Source of the DNA: an uncultured Verrucomicrobiae bacterium
Lineage (GTDB): Bacteria > Verrucomicrobiota > Verrucomicrobiia > JADLBR01 > CALLMV01
DNA length: 64,000 nucleotides
Assembly (NCBI GenBank): GCA_938005615.1
Contig: CALLMV010000013.1
Location: 1 to 64,000, forward strand
Direction of reading: 5' to 3'
Shown here: piece after piece, positions 35,793 through 45,467 of the stretch
Layout: every line of letters starts with the position of its first letter
Numbering within the stretch: the first letter of the stretch is position 1
Notes under the pieces: model-generated
What the model was told of the DNA's origin: nothing
Seen by the model: the letters and a program-made list of their open reading frames with translations, nothing else
Database searches by the model: none
Made by a program: the position numbers and the translations under genes

Positions 35793-38255
35793 TCAGGGCT
35801 TGGCGTTGGGATAACGGGTACGTAGGTCGGCCTCGAATTTAGCGGCTTCTTGAGTCTGGCCCAAAGTCTTGGCCAGGGAGGCGGCTTTGCGAAGAGCAGC
35901 TGGTGTGAGGTCGGGATCGTCGTACAGGAGGGCGGCTGTAGAATAGTAGCGAAGCGCGTCTTGGGGTTTTTGGATGGCCATGTGCAAGTCGCCAAGGAGT
36001 AGTCGTGCCTGGGCGCTTATGACAGGGTCGCGTGCGTCCGCAAGGATTTGTTCAGCGAGCGAGATGGCGGAGTTGGGTTGATTATCTTGAAGGAGTGCGG
36101 TGGCGTGGAGGAGTTGGGCTTGGGCTGATTCGGAAATGACTTTGTCGTGTGTGTTTAATTTCTGCCAGGCTGCGAGGGCATCGGCTGGACGGTTGATTTT
36201 TGTAGAGGACTCCATGATGCCAAGTAGGGTGATTGTTGTGAGATCGCTGTTTCCTTGGGCGAGGGGCAGCAAGCGGGTAAACCAGTAGTGCGCATCCGTG
36301 TATTGGCGCTTTTCTGAGCGTGTGTGGGCGAGCCAATAGAAAAGCTCTGCGGAAAGCGGCGGGAGATCAGAATTTGTCTCCATAAGGCTGAGGTAGGTGC
36401 GAGCCAGAGGGTCGGCACGTTCGATGTCCTTGCCTGCGGCTGCGATGAGGATAATGTGTTGCAGGGCCGGAGCATGCAAGGGATGGGTCGTCTCTGTGTT
36501 TTCGATGGTGTAAGTCAAGTCCTCAAGTGCGGCAGCGTTATCGCCAGTGTGGTAGGCGGCCAAGCCTCGCCAAAAGCGTGACTCAAGCACGCGTGGGTGA
36601 GACGGATCGGCGGCTATGGAGGCGTTCATCGCCCGAAGGGTCTCGGGCCAGCGCTGAGCACGCGCGTGAATGATGCCGGAGCGGTAGAGGGCTTCAGCTC
36701 TGTGTTGAGTGCGGGGGAAGCGTGTGAGCAGGGTATCCCAGGTGGCTAGTGCATCGGGGTAGTCACCAACAGATTCTTGAGCGATGGCGGTGAGTTGGAG
36801 GGCTGATTCAGTATGAGGGTGATCGGGGTAGTCTTCCAATAACTGCACGAGCAGAGGAATTGCTTTCTGAGGGTTTTTCTCGGAGACGTAGATGTATGCG
36901 AGTTGAAGAAGTGTATCGGGGATGGCATGTGGAGGCTGCTTGATCTGGAAGTTTTGTTCTAAAAGGGGTCGGGCATCTTTGAGCCGACCGTCACTAACAA
37001 GAATGTTGGCCAACATGTGACGAGCGGAAGGGATATGCGGGGAGTCAGGATAATTGTCTATGTAGTTTCGAAGCGGGGTCAGAAGAGTTTCGGTTTCACC
37101 CTGGGAAGCACGGGTTGTGATGAGGTCAAACGCGGCGTGTTGTGCGTAGCGCGAGTCTGGGAACTTTTCTAAGATAATGTTGAGATGTTGCGAGGCACGT
37201 GAAAAATCAGGCGAGGGTTTCAGGCGTTCTGCTGTGGCAACAAGATATAACAGCTCGGGCTGTAACGAGAGTTCCGCACTGGCAGGCAGGCTAAAGCTCG
37301 CAGCATAGCGAAGAAGTTCTTCGTGTTGCCCGGCGGCTGCAAGTGCACGAATCAGGCCAATGCGCGAGAGGCGAAGCCAGGGATCAGGAGGATTGAGTCT
37401 GAGGGTAGTATCAAAGAGACGGATGGCTTCGCTAGTATCACCTTCTCGCAGGGCAGATACTGCGGCACGCGTGCCGGCTTCTGCGCGCAGGGCAGGGTCG
37501 TTCGCCGAGGATATGGCGCGGTTGTAATGACGAAGAGCATCCGAATGGCGACCTTGTGATTCGTAATAACGACCGAGAGCAAGCTCTGCAAAAGGCAGGT
37601 GAGGGTTGTTCTCGCGCACGGCGGTCAGTTGGTCGAGTAGCTCCGGAGTTTCCTGCAATCGGTCGAGGGCTTGGAGGGCTAAAATTTTTGAATAGATAGC
37701 ATTGAGCCTCAAACCTTGGGTAGGTGCGCTTGCGATCACTTCATCGAGTAATGAAAGTGAGCCAACGAAGTCCCGTCGCAATAAGGCATCTTCTGCAAGG
37801 CGCATCTGACTGAATGGAGCAAAGGGTGATGAAGGATTTTTTTGGACGATTTGCTGAAAGAGTGTGCTTGCTTCCTCGGAATCTGGCGAGGTCCGACGCA
37901 GCGAATCGGCAAGTTTGTACGTCATTTCAGCAGCGTCCGGGGAGTTAGGAAATCGAGCCAGAAAAGATCGCAGGGCAGGGATAGCATCTGCATATTTTCC
38001 AGCGGAGTGAAGTGCATTTGCCAAGTTGTATGTCTCTCGTTCGGCTGCGGGATCTATCGCAAAATTCGACGATGTATTGGTTTGCAGTGATACATTTCGT
38101 TCTGCGGTCGAGGGTTTGGGTGTGGCTTTGGGAGCAGGGCCAGTTTGCTCAACTAATGGTCTCTGTGCATGAAGGCGGGAGGCAACGACTGCAATGTTGG
38201 TGAGTAAAATTGCCAATAACAGCTTCAAAAATCCTGGCATATTTGTTTGCGACAC
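35793..38255 (-). CDS. Secreted tetratricopeptide repeat protein
   Basis: 820 aa; signal peptide and many TPR-like units (YNLANALHSAGKYADAIPALRSFLARFPNSPDAAEM). Confidence 0.88.
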   Translation of the reverse strand: MSQTNMPGFLKLLLAILLTNIAVVASRLHAQRPLVEQTGPAPKATPKPSTAERNVSLQTNTSSNFAIDPAAERETYNLANALHSAGKYADAIPALRSFLARFPNSPDAAEMTYKLADSLRRTSPDSEEASTLFQQIVQKNPSSPFAPFSQMRLAEDALLRRDFVGSLSLLDEVIASAPTQGLRLNAIYSKILALQALDRLQETPELLDQLTAVRENNPHLPFAELALGRYYESQGRHSDALRHYNRAISSANDPALRAEAGTRAAVSALREGDTSEAIRLFDTTLRLNPPDPWLRLSRIGLIRALAAAGQHEELLRYAASFSLPASAELSLQPELLYLVATAERLKPSPDFSRASQHLNIILEKFPDSRYAQHAAFDLITTRASQGETETLLTPLRNYIDNYPDSPHIPSARHMLANILVSDGRLKDARPLLEQNFQIKQPPHAIPDTLLQLAYIYVSEKNPQKAIPLLVQLLEDYPDHPHTESALQLTAIAQESVGDYPDALATWDTLLTRFPRTQHRAEALYRSGIIHARAQRWPETLRAMNASIAADPSHPRVLESRFWRGLAAYHTGDNAAALEDLTYTIENTETTHPLHAPALQHIILIAAAGKDIERADPLARTYLSLMETNSDLPPLSAELFYWLAHTRSEKRQYTDAHYWFTRLLPLAQGNSDLTTITLLGIMESSTKINRPADALAAWQKLNTHDKVISESAQAQLLHATALLQDNQPNSAISLAEQILADARDPVISAQARLLLGDLHMAIQKPQDALRYYSTAALLYDDPDLTPAALRKAASLAKTLGQTQEAAKFEADLRTRYPNAKP

Positions 38256-38350
38256 AACAGAGAGTAAACTGGTTCAGTCCACTTGGAAAAGTGAGGAATC
38301 TGTAAACTTATGGGATTCATGGCAAATAATCAGCCTCTAGTATGAGAAAA

Positions 38351-38702
38351 TGGAGGCGGCGGGAGTCGAACCCGCGTGCTGGTGCGTGAGCACCGCCGCT
38401 TCTACAGGCATAGCCGGCGGTAAGTTGTCGGGAGACGCTTTGGCCGTCGGCACCCGGGCGCTCCGTAGCCACCACGTCGTGTTCGCGTCGCCTGGCCGGT
38501 GGCTCGCGGGGCGGCGTGACCCGGCTACTGTCGCCTTGCTCCCCTAGCCGGAGTCAGGGGCAAAGCGTCGCGGAAATTAGGCCGCGAGGGCTACTTGATT
38601 GTTGGCAAGTAATTTTTGCGCGGGGGATTTTACGAGGCCAACCGTGCGTCCTCGGCCTGCCACGGTGACGCGTCCGCATCAGGCGATTGCCGGAGCGCCC
38701 CC
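38351..38702 (-). ncRNA. ssrA: tmRNA (one-piece), proposed tag AQKLLANNQVALAA*
   Basis: 5' GGGGGCG pairs with 3' CGCCUCC (one G-U) before discriminator A; T-arm ACGCGGGTTCGACTCCCGC at the 3' end; tag GCG CAA AAA TTA CTT GCC AAC AAT CAA GTA GCC CTC GCG GCC TAA at 38621-38577. Confidence 0.93.
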
Positions 38703-38707
38703 AGTAG

Positions 38708-38736
38708 GTATAACAAGTTACTCGCGCCTGCGGCAA
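38708..38736 (-). promoter_or_regulatory. Putative sigma70-type promoter of tmRNA
   Basis: - strand TTGCCG (38736-38731), 17-nt spacer, TTATAC (38713-38708), then 5 nt to the proposed 5' G of the tmRNA at 38702. Confidence 0.6.
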
Positions 38737-39270
38737 GTGCAAAGGGAATTTTTTCAGGTTTGCGCTCGCGCAGTCGCGGGGCAAGATGAGGCAGTGGGCC
38801 CGGCACTGCGTTACATTTTTCGTTGGACGGCATATTTCTTCAGTGCGGTGTTTTTATTTTTCTGGTTTGTGGTGGTATTGCCGCGCATGCAGGGCCAGGG
38901 CGCGTCGCTGACGGAGATCATCATATCAACCCTCGGCGCAATCCTCGGTGCGCTCACGCTCAGCGTCCTGCCAGAGATCGCCAACCGCATTGTGGACGCC
39001 TTGGGCGATGTCGCCGCTTCACTTTGGATGCCCGCCGCTCGCCTCGAAAGGCCGCCGCTCAACTACAAACCGGCAGAGTATTATCTGAGGCGGGAGCGCT
39101 GGGCCGATGCGATCGAGGAGTTCGAGAACATCACAAGATACTACCCCTACGAAGAGCGCGCCTACCGCGAGCTCGTGGCGCTGGCCGACAAGCTCGGCGA
39201 CAGACGCCTGCGGCAGAGGTGGGAGCGCAAGTGGTTCCGCCGTTTCCGTAAATCGCATAAGCGCTGCTAA
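38737..39270 (+). CDS. Hypothetical membrane-anchored TPR-like protein
   Basis: Hydrophobic YFFSAVFLFFWFVVVLP, C-terminal AEYYLRRERWADAIEEFENITRYYPYEERAYRELVALA; the ORF opens at 38599 inside the tmRNA, so a downstream start (GTG 38737 or later) is likely. Confidence 0.6.
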   Translation: MQREFFQVCARAVAGQDEAVGPALRYIFRWTAYFFSAVFLFFWFVVVLPRMQGQGASLTEIIISTLGAILGALTLSVLPEIANRIVDALGDVAASLWMPAARLERPPLNYKPAEYYLRRERWADAIEEFENITRYYPYEERAYRELVALADKLGDRRLRQRWERKWFRRFRKSHKRC

Positions 39271-39545
39271 TCCGGCAGACTGCTAAAAAATCACTCACCC
39301 CTAGCGACTGCCGTGTATTCAACGCCACCCGTGGACCGTGCGCGCCACCTTTTTCATGCAGATTACTAAAGATTCTCTGAAATAAACCTAACTTAAAAGC
39401 AAAATTTCCTAAAAGCGACTTCCGGGACGTAAAGAAGTAAAACCTCTAATATTTTTCCTTGATAGACATAGGGGCATTACCAATATGCAAATGTGTGCAT
39501 TAAGTGTGTCTTGTGACATTCCTGCCGCAAACTTAAAAGAAACTC

Positions 39546-41237
39546 ATGAATAAACGCTCGTTTACAAAAAAGCCTTACATTGCAATTCTTCTTGCCTTCG
39601 CTGCGGGATGGCACACCGCAACACAGGCACAAACCACATACTACTACGATGAAAACGACACTACCGCCGGCTGGGGCGCACCAAACGCCACCTCCTGGGA
39701 CGATACGTCCAGTTTGTATTGGTCCACCAGCACACTTGGCACAGCCTCGACCAATCTGTGGTCCAATAACCCCTTAGACACCATGAGCTTTGGCAGTGCC
39801 GTTACGGCGTGGAACTTTGCCGCTACGCAAAACATCAACCTCACTGGCACCATCAACGCTGCTGGCCTCGATACCTGGCTAGCGAGCGCAACAACCTTCA
39901 ACCAACCCTTTCGCCTGCAGGGCGGCACCATCAACGCCGGCGCGACTAATTTCCTCATTCGCAACCAAGTTGGTGGTGGGCCCAATGCTAACACACAAAA
40001 CCTGCGCATCGACTCCGTAATTCAAGGCTCGGGAGGCCTAACTCTCGACACCACTGTCGGCACTCGTAATGTGAATGCGGAAACCCGTCTGGCTGGCAAC
40101 AACACCTACACCGGCGTCAGCACAGTGCGGCGTTCCACCCTTGCCATCTACAATGACAACTCCCTTGGGGCATCAGGCGCAGGAAATGACACACTGATCG
40201 AGCAAGGTGGGCGCGTTCTCTTCGCTGGTCTTAACGCAGGGCCAACACCCTTAAACGTCAACGAAAGCTTCCGCGTTCGCATCCAAGACGCGGCCAATCC
40301 TGATGCGGTAGCTATCCGCTCTGCCAACGCCGACAATGTTCTCAACGGAAATGTTGACTTTATTACCGGTAATGGCGGAGGAAACGACATCGCTATCAGC
40401 GTCAACACGAACAACACCTTCACTATTAATGGCAATATCACAGGGGTCCAAGTCGGAACGGCCAACACCCCCAGAATCATGCTATCAACGTCAGGCGGCG
40501 CGGCCTCTCAAATAATCGTCAACGGCGATATCGGTGAGGCGAACGGTGCCACTACAGCCATTCTTATAAACGGGTCGGCCTCAGGTCCTAACACCGGAAC
40601 AGTTGTCTTCTCCGGCAACAACACATACACTGGCCAAACAGTTATTCGTCGCGGCATCCTGCTGCTGGACAGTGCAACTGCACTCAACGGTTCCAGCGCA
40701 ATCATCATGGGAGACGGCGGTCTAACAGACTCCACCAACACACTTCGCCTTTTGACTAATGGCGCATACACCGTCACCCAAAACATCAGCATCAACAACG
40801 CCAGCGGCGCAAATACATACACCGCCGTGATTGGCGGCAACAGCGCCCACACATCCACATTCACCGGTCAAATCACTATCAACGACACGAATAGTGGCAC
40901 CTACCAGCTCACTGCCGCAGCTGGTGGCCAGGTCAACTTCACCGGTCTCATCACCGATGGAACAAACACAAAAACCATCCAAAAAACGGGTGCTGGTGTC
41001 GTGAACCTCAGCCGCGCTGCTGGTAACACCTACGACGGTGGCACTATCGTAACAGCAGGCACTCTGCTGGTGAACAATACCACAGGTTCGGCCACCGGCA
41101 CCGGAACAGTCACCGTCAACTCCGGTGCAACACTCGGCGGTGAGGGATTCATTTCCGGCGCGACCTCTGTCAGTGGCTCTGTCAGTCCCGGCAACAGCGG
41201 CATAGGCACACTCTCTGTTGCCAACAACGTCACCTAG
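39546..41237 (+). CDS. Autotransporter-associated beta-strand repeat protein (passenger part; ends at in-frame TAG)
   Basis: Signal peptide; TLAGNNTYTGVSTVRRSTLAIYNDNSLG, FSGNNTYTGQTVIRRGILLLDSATALNGSS, LSRAAGNTYDGGTIVTAGTLLVNNTTGSATGTGTVTVNSGATLGGEG repeats. Confidence 0.88.
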   Translation: MNKRSFTKKPYIAILLAFAAGWHTATQAQTTYYYDENDTTAGWGAPNATSWDDTSSLYWSTSTLGTASTNLWSNNPLDTMSFGSAVTAWNFAATQNINLTGTINAAGLDTWLASATTFNQPFRLQGGTINAGATNFLIRNQVGGGPNANTQNLRIDSVIQGSGGLTLDTTVGTRNVNAETRLAGNNTYTGVSTVRRSTLAIYNDNSLGASGAGNDTLIEQGGRVLFAGLNAGPTPLNVNESFRVRIQDAANPDAVAIRSANADNVLNGNVDFITGNGGGNDIAISVNTNNTFTINGNITGVQVGTANTPRIMLSTSGGAASQIIVNGDIGEANGATTAILINGSASGPNTGTVVFSGNNTYTGQTVIRRGILLLDSATALNGSSAIIMGDGGLTDSTNTLRLLTNGAYTVTQNISINNASGANTYTAVIGGNSAHTSTFTGQITINDTNSGTYQLTAAAGGQVNFTGLITDGTNTKTIQKTGAGVVNLSRAAGNTYDGGTIVTAGTLLVNNTTGSATGTGTVTVNSGATLGGEGFISGATSVSGSVSPGNSGIGTLSVANNVT

Positions 41238-41624
41238 AACGGAGGCAACGACTGGGTCTTCGAACTGGGCACATCCCAACCCACACTCACCTTGGCAAAT
41301 ACCGGCGGCACACGCGATCTACTCGACATCACATCGGGCGACTTCCTCAAAGGCACAGGTGCCTCATGGAACTTCGATTTCGCCAATACCGGTTCCGTCG
41401 GCTGGTATAAACTCGTCGATTGGACGGGCACCACCAACTTTGTCGCGAGCGATTTCACATTCACCAACCTTGCCCCGGGCCTGCTCGGCGACTTTGTTGT
41501 GGATAACGCCACCTCTGCTCTCTACATTAATGTGTTTATTCCAGAACCCAGTACATGGGCCGCGCTCATCATCGCCCTAATCGCTGCGTTCCTCCTGCGC
41601 CGCAAAAAAAGCTGCCGCGCATAA
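41238..41624 (+). pseudogene. C-terminal continuation of the beta-strand repeat protein with PEP-CTERM sorting signal, same frame after TAG
   Basis: Frame is continuous from 39546 across TAG 41235-41237: NGGNDWVFELGTSQPTLTLANTGG...FIPEPSTWAALIIALIAAFLLRRKKSCRA*. Confidence 0.8.
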
Positions 41625-41647
41625 CCAATCGCCATAACTCCCCTAAC

Positions 41648-41680
41648 AAAGCCGCCCGCCACACAGGCGGGCGGCTTTTT
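41648..41680 (+). terminator. Rho-independent terminator
   Basis: GCCGCCCGCC-ACACA-GGCGGGCGGC followed by TTTTT. Confidence 0.9.
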
Positions 41681-42067
41681 AATTATTCACGAAAATCACA
41701 TAATCGCACACACCGAGCCCGGCAGGATTCACACCCCCGAATGTTTTCACTAGCCGAAGTGCACTGACTGTGAAGGCACTCACGCTATCCGCGCAATTCC
41801 GCGTCAGATGCCGCAAGCAGTAACGCCACAGGATGAGTCAAGCACGCCTATCCAAGCCGTAAAAGACTGACTGCAACATAAGGCCAAGACGCAAAAAAAC
41901 TTCCGTTAAAAACACCTAACCCTCATCAGCGACTCGTCGTGAGCTAAAAAATTTGTTATTATATCATAATATTAATATATTCCAATATAGTTAGAAAATA
42001 TGATAATCGTTGTTGGGAAGCGATCCATGCCGCGAAATCACCAGACAGTCAGGGGGGCAATAGACGC

Positions 42068-42091
42068 AAAAAAGTCCCGCTCTGCGGGATT
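42068..42091 (-). terminator. Rho-independent terminator on the - strand
   Basis: - strand TCCCGC-AGA-GCGGGA-CTTTTTT. Confidence 0.8.
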
Positions 42092-42232
42092 GCTCAGACG
42101 CCTCCGAGAAATCGGCGCAATCCGTGGTATTTTCCCAAATGCAGACAGGTCTTTCCGATGTGGTGAACGGAAAGATCATCCCGCACTTCGTGGGCAGAGG
42201 GTCCGCGCTTGCGTTACGTGCAAGAGAGCGGG

Positions 42233-42790
42233 CTATTCGATGGCTTCGAGGTTGCGGCGGTAGCGGATAGGCTCAAAAGCGCGGGTGGAGCGGTTGAAGT
42301 TAGAGACGCCGGCAGATTCAGGTGTGGGCTTGATGTCGCGCTGTTCGCCCAGCCCCACGGGCTCGTAGCGGGTGAGCACGAAGACGTCGAAAAGGCGGTT
42401 GATGACGGGGTCGTAGGCAGGGTCTTTGTCGAAGTAGCCGTAGAAGCGGTATTGCATGCGGTCGTCCGCATCACGACTCGAGAGGCGGCGGTGCGGGGCC
42501 GGCATGCGGTCTTCGTTGAGCATAATTCGCTTGGCTAGGCTCCAATCTTGGTCTGGGCGTTTGATGAAGCCCCAGGTGGAGTGCGTGGGGTGAAATTCGC
42601 GCTGCGCATCCCAGTAGGGCGGAGGGTTAGCGTTGAGTTGAGCAACACGCTGGGGTGTGAAGACGCGGTTGCCTGGGGGGATACTGCTGCCGCCTGATCC
42701 TGAGCTGCCAGTTGTGCTACAAGAGGTGAGGGCGAGGGTGAAGCCAAGTGTGAGGGCTATGAGCAAGTGTGGGATGTTGTGGGTGTTCAT
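42233..42790 (-). CDS. Hypothetical lipoprotein
   Basis: 185 aa; LLIALTLGFTLALTSCSTTGSSGSGG lipobox. Confidence 0.75.
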   Translation of the reverse strand: MNTHNIPHLLIALTLGFTLALTSCSTTGSSGSGGSSIPPGNRVFTPQRVAQLNANPPPYWDAQREFHPTHSTWGFIKRPDQDWSLAKRIMLNEDRMPAPHRRLSSRDADDRMQYRFYGYFDKDPAYDPVINRLFDVFVLTRYEPVGLGEQRDIKPTPESAGVSNFNRSTRAFEPIRYRRNLEAIE

Positions 42791-42812
42791 GGGCGAAAGA
42801 TTGTGGTCGCAG

Positions 42813-43526
42813 TTATCTTCTGGCCTCGGGCGGAACTTGGTTCACCCAGCGACCGCCTGGTGTGGAGATGATGGGCATCATGGCTCCGTAGGAGTAATCG
42901 GTCTTGCCGACAGCTCCCCACATGGAGGTTTTCGTGGCTTGCCTCCAACGGTCTACCCAGTATTCGCCGGGGTGGCATCCCCAGGAGGTGTTGAGGGAGT
43001 CGCGGCGGAAGGCGCGCGGGCTGATCAGGGGCAGGTCGCGGGTGTGGAGGAAGACGGTGGAGCAGCCGTCGATATTGTTGCTGTAATCGAACATGAAGCA
43101 GGCTTTGTTGCTGTGGCCGAACATATCGAGCTGCACGATGGGGTGGCGCGAGCGGTCTTGCCCGCGGTTGATGTAGAAGATGACTTCATCTGTGCGACGG
43201 AACCAGCGGATAGGTATTCCTAAACCGGCTGCCCTTTGCTCGATGTCGGCAATGATGTTGATTTCCTCTTCAGGGTTTCGGCGCTCGTAACCTGTGCGAT
43301 AGATCATCCAAGTGACGATGTCGCCGGGTTTAGCTTTGGCTTGCATTTCGCGGAGGCGGGTTTCTGCGGTTTGGATGAAGTTCCCCCAGTATCTATCATG
43401 GCGGATTTGTTTATCACGTTCATGTTTATTAAGTGCAGGGCCACCGCTGATGACAAGGTATTCATCGGCTGACAAATGAATCACCATGCTAACAATGCAA
43501 AGCATAACGGCAACGAATCGTGACAT
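42813..43526 (-). CDS. Hypothetical secreted protein
   Basis: Signal peptide MSRFVAVMLCIVSMVIHLSA; ORF opens at 43571 but the Met at 43526 fits the signal peptide better. Confidence 0.65.
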   Translation of the reverse strand: MSRFVAVMLCIVSMVIHLSADEYLVISGGPALNKHERDKQIRHDRYWGNFIQTAETRLREMQAKAKPGDIVTWMIYRTGYERRNPEEEINIIADIEQRAAGLGIPIRWFRRTDEVIFYINRGQDRSRHPIVQLDMFGHSNKACFMFDYSNNIDGCSTVFLHTRDLPLISPRAFRRDSLNTSWGCHPGEYWVDRWRQATKTSMWGAVGKTDYSYGAMMPIISTPGGRWVNQVPPEARR

Positions 43527-43579
43527 AGTGCTGTTTCTAAGCGTGGGCAGGGAGACTGCAAGCGGTATCATGTTTTAAT

Positions 43580-44509
43580 TTAATCTTTAATTGCGACTAT
43601 CGTGTAACCAGAACTCATAAGAAACTGTAAAAGACTGTTTTCTCCTAGCAAGTGACCTGCTCCCACGACAAAAAAAGGCGGCTTTTGAGATGTGTTCATT
43701 TTCTCTATCATAAGAGGTGTCCACGCTCGGTTGCGCTGCGTTAACAGTTTTTCCCTTGCCACACTGTTTTCGGGAAATTGCAAAAGAACATATTTCTCGA
43801 TTAATTCTACGTTACCCGTTTTCCAAGCCTGCACAATGTCTGCAATCATCACCTCGGAATCAGGCAACTGGGCTAGTAAGTTTGCGATTAACTCATCTGG
43901 ATGTTCACGACCAATTTCGCTGAGAATTTCGATCTGTTGCAAAGGATTTTCCAACCAAGAAATCTTGCGACCTTCATCTGTAGCCTCTGAAAAAATGAGG
44001 TAATCCACACCCGAATTATGATCGTAACCCAGGTTTTGTAATTGCAGCCGGGCAATCATCATGGCTGCCATCCAAGGTTGCCGGGAAGAGACCACGTCTA
44101 GGCTTAACTCAGTCTTTGCGAGGTGTTTTTTAAGGAGCTCTTGAGTTTCTGCTGTGATGAGATCCGAGAGCTGCTGTCCCTCAGGCAATCGGGAATTTCT
44201 TACAACACTCCTCTGAAACTCCCTGTCACTGGCTGTACTCAGATCCGTCTCAAAGACTATTTCACCTGAGTTTGCGAGGGCATGTTGGAATGCGACAGGT
44301 AGAGGCAAATCAGTCTGTCGCAGCAGATGTATGGATCCTCCCAAGTATCCTACCACTCTTCCACCTTGGTGGATTGAAAATACAAAACCCGGACCAAACT
44401 CTTGCGCCACTGTCCGAGAAGCCATCGCAACACTTAAAGCCAACACCGCGATTTTTAAAGATCGATACCACATAAATTTCCGACTACATCCAGTTGTTGC
44501 GCATATCAA
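43580..44509 (-). CDS. TraB/GumN family protein
   Basis: GYLGGSIHLLRQTDLPLPVAFQHALANSGEIVFETDL; PFFVVGAGHLLGENSLLQFLMSSGYTI. Confidence 0.9.
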   Translation of the reverse strand: MICATTGCSRKFMWYRSLKIAVLALSVAMASRTVAQEFGPGFVFSIHQGGRVVGYLGGSIHLLRQTDLPLPVAFQHALANSGEIVFETDLSTASDREFQRSVVRNSRLPEGQQLSDLITAETQELLKKHLAKTELSLDVVSSRQPWMAAMMIARLQLQNLGYDHNSGVDYLIFSEATDEGRKISWLENPLQQIEILSEIGREHPDELIANLLAQLPDSEVMIADIVQAWKTGNVELIEKYVLLQFPENSVAREKLLTQRNRAWTPLMIEKMNTSQKPPFFVVGAGHLLGENSLLQFLMSSGYTIVAIKD

Positions 44510-44651
44510 CTTGGAAACAAAAAATCTGACTCAAGTTCATGAAAAATCCGAAATAGCCGACATTTTTACGGATGGAAGCTCGCAACTGATTTGTCATTTC
44601 CTTCGCGAAAAAACTCTTCTGTCCTGCCATGGAAAGCTATTCACTTCAGAG

Positions 44652-45416
44652 ATGCTCAAGCTCGTAAGCACAGATTTTGATGGCACCTTGGTGGGCTTTG
44701 AACCCGAACAGAGTTCGCCCAGAGAATTTTTAGAATGGGTCGTTGAATTTCAATTTCGCGGTGGTGTCTGGATGATAAATACAGGCCGTTGGGTGGAATC
44801 TATCGTCGAACGCATCCAGACTTTGGAAATCTTTCCCAAGCCGCAGTTTCTAGGCTGTGGAGAGCGTGAGCTTTACGAACTGGTAGGCGACACATATGTT
44901 TCCGTCGAACCGTGGAACTCCCACTGCGATGCTGCCCACGAAAAACTACGGCAAGAATTTCACGCGGCATTCTTGGAAATCAAACATTTTTTGGAAGCAC
45001 ACACTCATGCGCTGATACTCGATGAGAAGGAAACTTTCTCCGGATGCATGGCTTCTTCGTTGAGCGAAGCCGACCACATTTCCGAATTCCTCCAAAAGCT
45101 CTTCGTGAAATATCCCGAAGTATCCGTGGCCCGCAACGATGTGTATTTTCGATTCTCTCACGTAAATTATCACAAAGGCGCCTGCCTAGCGCATGTGCGC
45201 GAGATGCTCGGCATACCTGCAAGTCAGACATTTGCAATTGGCGACCATTATAATGATTTGCCGATGCTCGATAAGAAGATTGCCACACACATCGCTTGCC
45301 CTGCAAATGCCGTCGATGCCGTGAAGCGCCAAGTCGTATCGCAGCGTGGTTTTGTGTCAGGGAAAAACTACACTGAAGGTACGGTGGATGCACTCCGAGA
45401 ATTTCACATTCAGTAA
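44652..45416 (+). CDS. HAD-superfamily hydrolase (Cof-like)
   Basis: MLKLVSTDFDGTLVG, MINTGRW, KGACLAHVREMLGIPASQTFAIGDHYNDLPML; ORF track start (44331) lies inside the antisense TraB/GumN gene. Confidence 0.88.
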   Translation: MLKLVSTDFDGTLVGFEPEQSSPREFLEWVVEFQFRGGVWMINTGRWVESIVERIQTLEIFPKPQFLGCGERELYELVGDTYVSVEPWNSHCDAAHEKLRQEFHAAFLEIKHFLEAHTHALILDEKETFSGCMASSLSEADHISEFLQKLFVKYPEVSVARNDVYFRFSHVNYHKGACLAHVREMLGIPASQTFAIGDHYNDLPMLDKKIATHIACPANAVDAVKRQVVSQRGFVSGKNYTEGTVDALREFHIQ

Positions 45417-45467
45417 ATTAGTTTTGAGCCCGCTTCTGACCCGAAGAGTAAGATTTTCCAAATCAGC

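Noticed and set aside
38350-38547. 65-aa + strand ORF over the tmRNA
   Set aside because: Lies entirely in the tmRNA gene on the opposite strand
41991-42179. 62-aa - strand ORF downstream of the lipoprotein gene
   Set aside because: Overlaps the rho-independent terminator and has no coding signature
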